Part shown: one piece after another, positions 1 to 5,874 of the stretch
Position numbering within the stretch: position 1 is the stretch's first letter
How the letters are laid out: the number at the start of each line of letters is the position of its first letter
Origin: Methanobacteriota archaeon
GTDB lineage: Archaea > Thermoplasmatota > Poseidoniia > Poseidoniales > Poseidoniaceae
Reading direction: 5' to 3'
Assembly (NCBI GenBank): GCA_002714305.1
Contig: PAWY01000010.1
Location: 63,752 to 71,084, forward strand
DNA length: 7,333 bases
Program-made: the position numbers and the translations under genes
The notes under the pieces: model-generated
Databases searched by the model: none
The model's input: the letters and a program-made list of their open reading frames with translations, nothing else
What the model was told of the DNA's origin: nothing

Positions 1-275
1 CCCAAGCCACTTCGCCCTTCACCCGTCAGCCAATCCCCGAGGGGGAGCTGGTCGGAGATCAAGAGTTCAATGGAATCGAACAAGATGGTGTGGTCAATGG
101 AGCCGACCACGTAGGTGGACACCACTTCAAGGTACATCCCGAGAAGGGCGACGGTTGCGACCACTTGGAGAGCGATGATTTGCCATTGCCGCCGCAGCAT
201 CTTCAGATGCAGGGTGCGAGGTTTGGCCACGCCATCGAGGTAAACATCCGACTGAAGACCGACTTCACCTGCCAT
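1..275 (-). CDS. N-terminal part of an unrecognised single-pass membrane protein (runs off the left edge)
   Basis: The reading frame opens at an ATG (275-273) and stays open for 91 codons to the window edge, so the C-terminus is missing. I do not recognise a family. The first ~30 residues are polar and basic near the end (LKMLRRQWQ). A hydrophobic segment follows at about residues 33-52 (IIALQVVATVALLGMYLEVV), then a segment beginning STYVVGSIDH and an acidic/hydrophobic stretch. The positive residues before the helix suggest a cytoplasmic N-terminus and a single membrane anchor, though later helices could lie outside the window. The start lies 1 nt after the TGA of the DUF58 gene and has its own G-rich ribosome-binding site, so translation is probably coupled to DUF58. 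From context it is likely a partner of the DUF4350/DUF58 membrane module. Codon use resembles its neighbours. The existence of the gene is well supported; its function is unknown. Confidence 0.75.
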   Translation of the reverse strand, partial: MAGEVGLQSDVYLDGVAKPRTLHLKMLRRQWQIIALQVVATVALLGMYLEVVSTYVVGSIDHTILFDSIELLISDQLPLGDWLTGEGRSGL

Positions 276-276
276 C

Positions 277-1530
277 TCAGTACCCCCTTACCTGCATCAA
301 TGCCTGGGACAAATCCATGTCGGGCATCCAATCAATGACCTGTGCGCCAGAGCCAGCCAGCGTGGTGAGGCGGTTTTGGCGCTCCAACTTGAGCACCTCG
401 TACGACATGCGAGGAATGCGACTAACGAGGCGTTCAAAGTCAACGCTTGAAGGAGAGAGCACCGTCACTTCGTGCCCTCGTCCGACCAAGTCCCTCACCG
501 CTGCAGGCACGGTACCGTCGCCTTCACATGAGGAGATGATGAACACCGGGCTACCTCGGCTGAATCGCCCGCTCAGTGAGTTGGTGACCGCTTGAAGAGG
601 CATGGCACCTTTTGGACGAACGCCAGCAAGCGCACTCAGGATTTTGAAATACTGCTTGTCGCCCGTATCGGGAGGCAAGTAGGCGAGTTTCTCATCATAG
701 ATGGCCAAGGCGACCGAATCGCGACGCTTGAGGAAAAAGGCAGCAAGGCTGGCTGCAGAAACCGTTCCCATTTCGAGTGGATTCTTCAGGACCGTGCCAA
801 TACGGGCTAAATCTCGGCTATCAAGGATGAGGTAGAGGTCGGTGACGGCGTCCCTGCACTTTTCGTTCACCATCAGGTCGCCGGTACGAGCGAAGGCCTT
901 CCAATTGATGTTCTTGAAAGGGTCGCCAGGAACGTATTCCCTGAGTGAATAGAATTCAGACCCTTGCCCGGGAGTCCGCAGGGTGGTGGCACCCGTGTAC
1001 ATTTTTGGGGTTCGGCTTCGAAGGAAGGCCTCTTCGATGTCCTTGATTTGAGGGAAAATGACGATGTCGCTGTGATGGTCCACGTACATTTCGTCAACAC
1101 CGAGGTTGAACGTGTTACGAGCACGAAGCGAAACAGGTCCAATGGAATAATGCCCACGCAAGGGGCAACGAAGGACGTACCGAATTCGAGCACTCTCTCC
1201 GGGTTTGAGGTTGAGTTGCATCTGATTGAGGCCGCTTCGGAGTTTCATCTCGTGCGGAATGTTGTCGTAGATGTCCAACATCTGGGTCTTTCGATTGCTC
1301 CGGTTCGTCACCAACAATTCGACATAGAGGTCATCGCCTTTGTACAAATTGTCGGCTGAGAGCGTGCGCTGAACTTCCACATCGCCGTGGCCAGAAATCC
1401 ATGAATTCACCACAATAAAGGCGATGAGACTCAACCCGAGGATCATCATTTGCTGGTTTGAAATCATCATTCCGATGAGCACCAGCGCAATCCCGCCGGT
1501 GAAGGTGAAGGCTGCCTTACGAGTCCACAT
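277..1530 (-). CDS. DUF58 family membrane-anchored protein
   Basis: A 417-residue protein of the DUF58 family. Two hydrophobic segments at about residues 8-23 and 27-45 form an N-terminal hairpin anchor. A beta-rich region follows (about 50-160, containing VTNRSNRK and the LRG-x-YSIGPV stretch typical of these proteins). The DUF58 signature is clear at 189-216: SLREYVPGDP, INWKAFARTGDLMV. After it comes a von Willebrand A-like domain opening with DLYLILDSRD (231-240). Family members usually sit beside a MoxR AAA+ ATPase and other membrane proteins; their biochemical role is poorly defined, with links to envelope assembly and stress. Here the gene follows the DUF4350 gene by 9 nt and has a strong Shine-Dalgarno. 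The metal-site motif DxSxS is not intact (DSRDL), so metal-dependent ligand binding of the classical MIDAS kind is doubtful. Family assignment is firm; molecular function is not. Confidence 0.92.
   Translation of the reverse strand: MWTRKAAFTFTGGIALVLIGMMISNQQMMILGLSLIAFIVVNSWISGHGDVEVQRTLSADNLYKGDDLYVELLVTNRSNRKTQMLDIYDNIPHEMKLRSGLNQMQLNLKPGESARIRYVLRCPLRGHYSIGPVSLRARNTFNLGVDEMYVDHHSDIVIFPQIKDIEEAFLRSRTPKMYTGATTLRTPGQGSEFYSLREYVPGDPFKNINWKAFARTGDLMVNEKCRDAVTDLYLILDSRDLARIGTVLKNPLEMGTVSAASLAAFFLKRRDSVALAIYDEKLAYLPPDTGDKQYFKILSALAGVRPKGAMPLQAVTNSLSGRFSRGSPVFIISSCEGDGTVPAAVRDLVGRGHEVTVLSPSSVDFERLVSRIPRMSYEVLKLERQNRLTTLAGSGAQVIDWMPDMDLSQALMQVRGY
282..289 (-). promoter_or_regulatory. Ribosome-binding site for the left-edge membrane protein
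   Basis: On the minus strand AAGGGGGT lies 6 nt before the ATG at 275, inside the last codons of the DUF58 gene. It resembles the archaeal AGGAGGTGA Shine-Dalgarno consensus with one A-to-G difference. It supports the ATG at 275 as the start and fits a coupled stop-start arrangement (TGA-G-ATG). Confidence 0.5.
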
Positions 1531-1534
1531 CTTC

Positions 1535-1541
1535 TCACCTC
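1535..1541 (-). promoter_or_regulatory. Shine-Dalgarno of the DUF58 gene overlapping the upstream stop codon
   Basis: Minus-strand GAGGTGA, 4 nt before the ATG at 1530, is a 7-nt match to the archaeal anti-Shine-Dalgarno (AGGAGGTGA). Its first bases are part of the TGA stop of the DUF4350 gene, so termination and re-initiation are probably coupled. Confidence 0.7.
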
Positions 1542-3153
1542 ACTGGCGCCCCCACGCTTTGATGCGCTTGACCAGCGCTACCGTCTGTTCCAATGTGTAC
1601 TTGTTGCTGGATTCAACAGCGAATTTTGCCAGAACAGGGTCGCTGATCATCGCCACCAACTCATTGGCTTGCATCGCTTGGAATTCTTCTCGATTCAAGC
1701 CATTTTGATTGCGAACCTTGGAGAGGAAGACCTGCCGAATTTTTTCCACTTTGGAATAGTAGGCATACCGATTGGCATCTCCGAAGCCGTAGTAGATGAT
1801 GCTGAAGACGTGTCGCCAAGGTTCAGGGTCCCGCTTCTTGATGAGAACGGCCTCAAAGGTGATGAACAAAATGAGGAAAAGAAGGAGCATGGCCAAACCT
1901 TCGCCTGTAAAGTACACCAACAAGAAGTACACTGTGTTGTAGGAGTCCGCAGCCAAGGCACTTTGCGGATGCCGAGATTCGTCAAAGATGACCATGGCGT
2001 TTTCGGCCGGTTCTCCAACTTCGTCAATCCGTTCGCTCATGAGTGCCTCAGCAATGAAGTCAAGGGCCCACTTTCGGTTGTCATTGGCGGGCATCATCGT
2101 ATCGGTTGGACCGTACTTGCCCTCGTTGAAGCCTTCGTAGTCATACATGGCGTTGATGAGGGCTGAACCATCGGAAACGAACATGATTCGCCCTCCATCA
2201 CTGGGTGAGCAACTGGCGCGAGCGCACACCTCGATACTGAGGTTGAATTGTCCCCATCGGTCTGGGGTTTCTGGAGTGATTTCGTTGCCGACCCAAATCT
2301 CACCATCGCCGTTCACGTCGACGGTGGCTTCGTTGCTCGTGAGCGCCCGAACGGCCACTTCTGAAAGCGGGCCACGAACACCGGGAATGACTTCCAATCC
2401 AGTGATGTTGTTGAGCAGCACCTGGTAGGTTCCGTTGTAATCCACTCGTCCGTTGATCATGTGTTGCTCGCAAAGCGTCGCCTCACCCGGGCCGAAGGTT
2501 TGTTCATCAAGTTTTGAGCATGGGTGTTCTCCATCTCCACCCACCTTTGCCCACCGTTCATGGCTGGAGAGCGTGGACGGGTCGAGTTGTGTACCGTTCA
2601 TCCCACAAGGGTTGCTTTGAATGCACATCCAGATGTAATTGAAGTCAAGTTCCGTTGCGTAGGTTGTGTCGAAGACCTGCTCACCTGTGTAGCGAATTCC
2701 AAAAGCTTCTGCGATGGTGTTGGCGTATCCATAATCCTCGAAGACCATCGCAGTGCCGCCCGCCTCAACGAATTCCACAATGGCGTTGATTTCGGAGGGA
2801 GAAAACCCATTTCCAGAGGCGATGGTGATGAAGCCATCGTCATCAAACTGTGGCAAGGAGAGCGTATCACGTTCAACTCCAGCCAGGACATAGGTGGTGT
2901 TTCTTGGGTCCTCGATGTCGGCGAGGAGAAGTGGGCTGCTAACCAACGATCGAGTTTCAATGCCCATGGATTTGATGTCGTCCCGGAACGCTGACATGTC
3001 GTTCCAGTCATCATCGTAGGCGGAGAGTTGGTCGGTCGCACTCAAGTTAATGAAATTCAAAAGGATGGTACTCAGCAAGATCAGCATGACCGCCCAAAAC
3101 GAGGCCTGAAGGGCAACCCTTCGAGCATTGAAATTGGCGGGGAGACCGAGCAT
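1540..3153 (-). CDS. DUF4350-type membrane protein with large extracytoplasmic domain
   Basis: This 537-residue protein (ATG at 3153) starts with a short basic N-terminus and a transmembrane helix at about 17-36. A large non-membrane domain follows, then a hydrophobic block at about 407-438 (one long or two short helices) and a basic cytoplasmic tail of ~100 residues with a helical C-terminus. The part at about 105-155 has the pattern of DUF4350 domains: a GNGFSPSEINAIVEFVEAGG core, then AMVFEDYGYANTIAEAFG. Near the second membrane block, VIFDESRHP resembles the family's acidic/His motif. Between these lies an insert carrying six cysteines (177, 183, 212, 228, 310, 315) and an EF-hand-like loop DVNGDGEI (279-286), which suggest a disulfide-bonded, possibly calcium-binding surface domain. 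DUF4350 proteins commonly accompany DUF58 and MoxR. In-frame alternative starts are GTG at 3162 and TTG at 3183; I prefer the ATG because it directly precedes the anchor, but no clear Shine-Dalgarno decides it. Confidence 0.83.
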   Translation of the reverse strand: MLGLPANFNARRVALQASFWAVMLILLSTILLNFINLSATDQLSAYDDDWNDMSAFRDDIKSMGIETRSLVSSPLLLADIEDPRNTTYVLAGVERDTLSLPQFDDDGFITIASGNGFSPSEINAIVEFVEAGGTAMVFEDYGYANTIAEAFGIRYTGEQVFDTTYATELDFNYIWMCIQSNPCGMNGTQLDPSTLSSHERWAKVGGDGEHPCSKLDEQTFGPGEATLCEQHMINGRVDYNGTYQVLLNNITGLEVIPGVRGPLSEVAVRALTSNEATVDVNGDGEIWVGNEITPETPDRWGQFNLSIEVCARASCSPSDGGRIMFVSDGSALINAMYDYEGFNEGKYGPTDTMMPANDNRKWALDFIAEALMSERIDEVGEPAENAMVIFDESRHPQSALAADSYNTVYFLLVYFTGEGLAMLLLFLILFITFEAVLIKKRDPEPWRHVFSIIYYGFGDANRYAYYSKVEKIRQVFLSKVRNQNGLNREEFQAMQANELVAMISDPVLAKFAVESSNKYTLEQTVALVKRIKAWGRQ

Positions 3154-3199
3154 ACAAATCACGCGGGAGGATTCCCAACCCAAACACGCCCCCTACTGA

Positions 3200-3207
3200 C
3201 TTTAGAA
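3200..3207 (-). promoter_or_regulatory. Weak candidate TATA element upstream of the DUF4350 gene
   Basis: Minus-strand TTCTAAAG is the most AT-rich element in the 102-nt gap 3154-3255 that lies at a plausible distance from the start. An initiation point about 26 nt downstream would leave a leader of roughly 24 nt before the ATG at 3153 and would exclude the TTG at 3183. The match to the archaeal TTTATATA consensus is poor. The gap otherwise shows only a weak 4-bp stem (TGAG/CTCA, near 3224-3237) with a short T run and no convincing terminator, so readthrough from the PRC-barrel gene is equally possible. Confidence 0.2.
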
Positions 3208-3255
3208 GGTTGTCCACCCCAGTTGAGAAAATGCTCACGCGTGCTTCGTTTCTCA

Positions 3256-3495
3256 TCACACGTTGAGGTGGATGTTTTCAGCGATTCGAGCAACGGCCGT
3301 ACCGGGGATTTTGACGGTGTTTCCAGTGTGTTCAAACGGAAGCGCCGAGGCGTTGATGGAAGCGTTCACCTCCACAAGCAATTCACTGATAAGCCCGGTG
3401 TTGAGGTCAAAACTGAGGTCGACGAGGGAGCCCATCACGGCGCCGGTACGGTCCACCACCGAATTTCCGAGGATTTCACGACCGAATATCGCCAT
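3256..3495 (-). CDS. Small PRC-barrel domain protein
   Basis: A 79-residue protein that is essentially one PRC-barrel fold. It opens with the typical GREILGNSVVDRTGAVMGSLVDL pattern (residues 5-27: a G-x-x-V-x-D-x-x-G-x-x-x-G-x-x-x-D spacing), then beta strands ISELLVEVN and the closing TVKIPGTAVARIAENIHL. There is no signal peptide or membrane segment, so it should be cytosolic. PRC-barrel proteins bind partners rather than catalyse: bacterial RimM uses one on the ribosome, and small archaeal ones (the CdpB group of haloarchaea) act in FtsZ-based cell division. I infer an adaptor or scaffold role here; the exact partner is not shown. The ATG at 3495 has a good Shine-Dalgarno. The gene follows cdc48 after 63 nt and is in the same reading frame, with no stop between except the cdc48 TGA. 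Confidence 0.88.
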   Translation of the reverse strand: MAIFGREILGNSVVDRTGAVMGSLVDLSFDLNTGLISELLVEVNASINASALPFEHTGNTVKIPGTAVARIAENIHLNV

Positions 3496-3558
3496 GTGTT
3501 CCGGCTCCTTGTTCCAGTTGGTGGACTGGAATCCCTTGAATGCGTCGGTGTAGAACCA
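3496..3558 (-). other. In-frame, coding-like 21-codon spacer between cdc48 and the PRC-barrel gene
   Basis: Directly after the TGA of cdc48, the same frame stays open for 21 codons and runs into the PRC-barrel ATG. Third codon positions are G or C in 18 of 21 codons, against 8 of 21 at both first and second positions, which is the periodicity of a translated sequence. The conceptual peptide begins WFYTDAFKGF and ends NKEPEH; it contains three Phe, two Trp and one Tyr. There is no ATG, GTG or TTG in this frame before the PRC-barrel ATG, so it cannot simply be an extended PRC-barrel N-terminus. It may be a former or real C-terminal tail of Cdc48 or a linker of a Cdc48-PRC fusion. Confidence 0.5.
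3505..3510 (-). promoter_or_regulatory. Shine-Dalgarno of the PRC-barrel gene
   Basis: Minus-strand AAGGAG lies 9 nt before the ATG at 3495. It argues that the PRC-barrel protein is translated on its own, even though the same bases read as Lys-Glu in the open frame coming from cdc48. Confidence 0.55.
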
Positions 3559-5787
3559 TCACATGGTTTCAATGCCGCGGCTGAAATCTCGGTTTCGCTT
3601 GATGTTGGTCAAACCTGAGGTCAAACGGGTCTCCATCTTCTGGTAATACTCCAGCATGTCAGGGGTGACGGTTGGTCGAACGCGAGAGATGGCCTCTTCA
3701 AAGTGGGATTTCGTGACCTTCTTTTTGCCAGCCCGCATGCAGATAAGCGCAGCTTCTCGGCACACTGCCTCGATGTCGGCACCTGTAAAACCGTCCAAGC
3801 CGGTCAAAATATCCTTGAACGAAAATTTGCTCAGCGGCATTCCCTCGCTGTGGATTCGGAAGATGGCTTCTCGAGCGCCTGCATCGGGCGGAGGTACGTG
3901 GAGCACACGCTCGAATCGCCCGCTTCGCAAAAGAGCGGGGTCAATCATCTCAGGCCGGTTGGTGGCCGCAACAACGATGACGCCGTCCAGGGATTCAACC
4001 CCATCCATGCTGGCGAGGAGTTGATTCACCACTCGGTTGCCTACATCGCTGCCTTCTGAAGCGCTTCCACCGCTTCGCATTGAGGCAATGGACTCGAACT
4101 CATCGAGGAAAATGATGGAGGGCGAAGATTGCTTGGCCTTCTTGAAAATTTCACGGATGGCGCGTTCGGATTCACCCACCCATTTTGAAATCATTTCAGG
4201 GCCCTTAATGCTGATGAAGTTCGCTTGCGCTTCGTTGGCGATGGCCTTGGCCAGCAAGGTCTTTCCAGTTCCTGGTGCCCCGAACAACACAATCCCGCGA
4301 GGAGGTTTTATGCCAAAGTGTTCGAAGAGTTCTGGCTTTGTAAGTGGCCATTCCACGGACTCCTTCAAACGGTCTTTGACCTCCAGCAATCCACCGACTT
4401 CGTCCCATCCAACTTCGGGGACTTCAACGTAGATTTCACGGAGTGCTGACGGTTCGATGTCCCGTATGGCTTCCTTGAAGTCATCCATGCAGACTTCCAT
4501 TTTCTCAAGAACTTCGGGTGGAAGCGTTTCCTCCTCGAGGTCAATTTCTGGAAGGTAGCGTCGGAGTGCCCGCATGGCCGCTTCACGAACCAAGGCGGCC
4601 AAGTCTGCGCCAACAAACCCATAGGTGTTGTCAAGGACCCAAGCGATGTCAAAATCATCCGCAATGGGCATTTGGCGGGTGTGGACGTCCATGATTTCGC
4701 TTCGGCCTTCTCGGTCGGGAACACCGATTTCGATTTCTCGGTCAAAGCGACCTGGTCGACGAAGAGCTGGGTCAAGGGCGTCCCTGCGGTTGGTGGCGCC
4801 GATGACGACCACGTTGTCGCGGCCATGCATACCGTCCATCAACGTCAACATCTGGGCGACCACGCGCCGTTCGACTTCCCCGGTTACGTCCTCACGCTTC
4901 GGGCAAATGGAGTCGATCTCGTCAATGAAAACGATGGCGGGGGCATTTTCAGCTGCCTCGTCGAAGATTTCACGAAGTTGTTTCTCGGATTCACCGTAAT
5001 ACTTTGAGATAATTTCAGGGCCGTTGATGCTCTTGAAGTGGGCATTCGTCTCAGTAGCGACCGCTTTTGCAATCATCGTTTTCCCCGTGCCGGGTGGGCC
5101 GTGAAGCAGCACGCCTTTGGGAGGGTCGATGCCGAGACGGCGAAACAATTCTGGATGCTTCAGCGGGAGTTCAATCATCTCGCGAACCTTTTGCAATTGT
5201 TGACCAATGCCACCGACGTCCTCGTAGGTGATGCCTTCGGATTGCCCAACGTCCTCTTCGGCAACGGCCTCGTCTTTGATGACGATCTCGGTGTCGGTGG
5301 TCACCACTACGATGCCTTTTGGCACGGTTTGGACGACGGCAAATGGAAGCGCTTCAGCAAAGAGCGTCATACCGGGGATAAATATCCTGTCGCCGGCAAC
5401 CACGGGTCGCTTGGCTAAGCCTCGCTTTGCGAAACCTTCGATTCCAGGCCCGAACTTGACTTTCTGCTTGTTGGCCATGACTGGAGAGATGGTGAGTTTT
5501 GTGCAAGTTTTGGCCTCAACCTTACGGACGGTGACGCGATCGCCAAGGCTAACACCTGCGTTTTTTCTGATGATGCCGTCCATGCGGATGATGTCCATTT
5601 TCGCATCTTCGGGACGGCTTCGCCAATAAATGGCAGCGGTGGAGCGTTCTTCCCCGCTTATTTCCACAAAATCGCCTGGCTTGAGTGCCAAGCCCATTTC
5701 GGATGAGATTCGGGCTCTGCCAAAGCCGACGTCGGAGGGAATGGCTTTGGATACGCGCAATTCAATGGTGTCGTCTTTGTCTGCCAT
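3559..5787 (-). CDS. cdc48: Cdc48/VAT-type AAA+ ATPase (archaeal p97 homologue)
   Basis: This 742-residue hexameric ATP-driven protein unfoldase is the archaeal relative of p97/VCP. It acts in the cytosol and can pass substrates to the 20S proteasome. The N-domain spans about 1-180 (double-psi barrel RVSKAIPSDVGFGRARIS, then a second beta part). D1 has Walker A GPPGTGKT (230-237), pore loop KYYG (262-265), Walker B IVFIDEID (285-292), sensor Asn in GATNR (333) and arginine fingers in RRPGRFD (343-349). D2 has GAPGTGKT (503-510), pore loop KWVG (535-538), Walker B IIFLDEFE (558-565), sensor AATNRP and arginines in SGRFER. Length is normal for the archaeal family. The frame stays open upstream to 5910, but the ATG at 5787 is chosen: it gives the conserved N-domain start (MADKDDTIEL) and has a Shine-Dalgarno-like GAGGGAG, and a TATA element lies just upstream. 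The protein ends in GIETM, with no C-terminal HbYX proteasome-docking motif. Confidence 0.97.
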   Translation of the reverse strand: MADKDDTIELRVSKAIPSDVGFGRARISSEMGLALKPGDFVEISGEERSTAAIYWRSRPEDAKMDIIRMDGIIRKNAGVSLGDRVTVRKVEAKTCTKLTISPVMANKQKVKFGPGIEGFAKRGLAKRPVVAGDRIFIPGMTLFAEALPFAVVQTVPKGIVVVTTDTEIVIKDEAVAEEDVGQSEGITYEDVGGIGQQLQKVREMIELPLKHPELFRRLGIDPPKGVLLHGPPGTGKTMIAKAVATETNAHFKSINGPEIISKYYGESEKQLREIFDEAAENAPAIVFIDEIDSICPKREDVTGEVERRVVAQMLTLMDGMHGRDNVVVIGATNRRDALDPALRRPGRFDREIEIGVPDREGRSEIMDVHTRQMPIADDFDIAWVLDNTYGFVGADLAALVREAAMRALRRYLPEIDLEEETLPPEVLEKMEVCMDDFKEAIRDIEPSALREIYVEVPEVGWDEVGGLLEVKDRLKESVEWPLTKPELFEHFGIKPPRGIVLFGAPGTGKTLLAKAIANEAQANFISIKGPEMISKWVGESERAIREIFKKAKQSSPSIIFLDEFESIASMRSGGSASEGSDVGNRVVNQLLASMDGVESLDGVIVVAATNRPEMIDPALLRSGRFERVLHVPPPDAGAREAIFRIHSEGMPLSKFSFKDILTGLDGFTGADIEAVCREAALICMRAGKKKVTKSHFEEAISRVRPTVTPDMLEYYQKMETRLTSGLTNIKRNRDFSRGIETM

Positions 5788-5791
5788 GTGT

Positions 5792-5798
5792 CTCCCTC
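5792..5798 (-). promoter_or_regulatory. Shine-Dalgarno-like site of cdc48
   Basis: Minus-strand GAGGGAG, 4 nt before the ATG at 5787, partly matches the archaeal consensus. It supports 5787 over the longer open frame beginning at 5910, which would place the N-terminus across the divergent promoter region. Confidence 0.45.
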
Positions 5799-5820
5799 TC
5801 TTACGAATCAACCATTTACG

Positions 5821-5829
5821 GTATATAAT
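5821..5829. promoter_or_regulatory. Near-palindromic TATA box in the divergent cdc48 / aldehyde dehydrogenase spacer
   Basis: GTATATAAT on the plus strand reads ATTATATAC on the minus strand. Both orientations resemble the archaeal TATA box. Leftward, initiation about 26 nt away falls near 5798-5800 and gives cdc48 a leader of about 11-13 nt starting at its Shine-Dalgarno. Rightward, initiation would fall near 5850-5852, about 22-24 nt before the dehydrogenase ATG. The leftward assignment is the better supported. Whether the rightward gene uses the same box is inference; no other good box precedes it in the 86-nt spacer. Confidence 0.6.
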
Positions 5830-5854
5830 GAAATTCAACCGGGCCTTAGGTCTG

Positions 5855-5874
5855 TCCGCAGACGTGTCTACGGA
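5855..5874. repeat. 20-bp imperfect dyad over the aldehyde dehydrogenase start (candidate operator)
   Basis: The arms TCCGCAGAC (5855-5863) and GTCTACGGA (5866-5874) are separated by GT and pair at 8 of 9 positions. The last base of the right arm is the A of the dehydrogenase ATG. A second, mutually exclusive 5-bp stem, GTCTG (5850-5854) with CAGAC (5859-5863) around a TCCG loop, shares the left AGAC. The dyad lies just downstream of the predicted rightward transcription start and upstream of the cdc48 TATA box, a position that would suit a dimeric repressor site or an mRNA structure hiding the start codon. The symmetry is visible; the function is inferred. Confidence 0.4.

Noticed and set aside
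1669..2166. 165-codon open frame on the plus strand
   Set aside because: It lies wholly antisense to the C-terminal half of the DUF4350 gene, whose membrane and helical segments are clearly real; it has no domain signal.
3220..3240. Possible terminator hairpin (TGAG/CTCA stem with a short T run) after the PRC-barrel gene
   Set aside because: A 4-bp stem with a 6-nt loop is too weak, and the T run is inside the loop rather than after the stem.
3483..3559. 25-codon frame starting at an ATG that overlaps the cdc48 stop (TGATG arrangement)
   Set aside because: The stop-start overlap is attractive, but the frame has poor codon-position bias and ends inside the PRC-barrel gene; the periodic signal belongs to the other frame.
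3559..3561. TGA read as selenocysteine or another amino acid by recoding
   Set aside because: No selenocysteine-insertion structure is visible, and TGA also ends the three other complete leftward genes, so plain termination is the default reading.
3028..3618. 196-codon open frame on the plus strand
   Set aside because: It is antisense to the start of the DUF4350 gene, the whole PRC-barrel gene and the end of cdc48. The peptide is low-complexity and charged with no recognisable domain, as expected for the complement of GC-rich-wobble genes.
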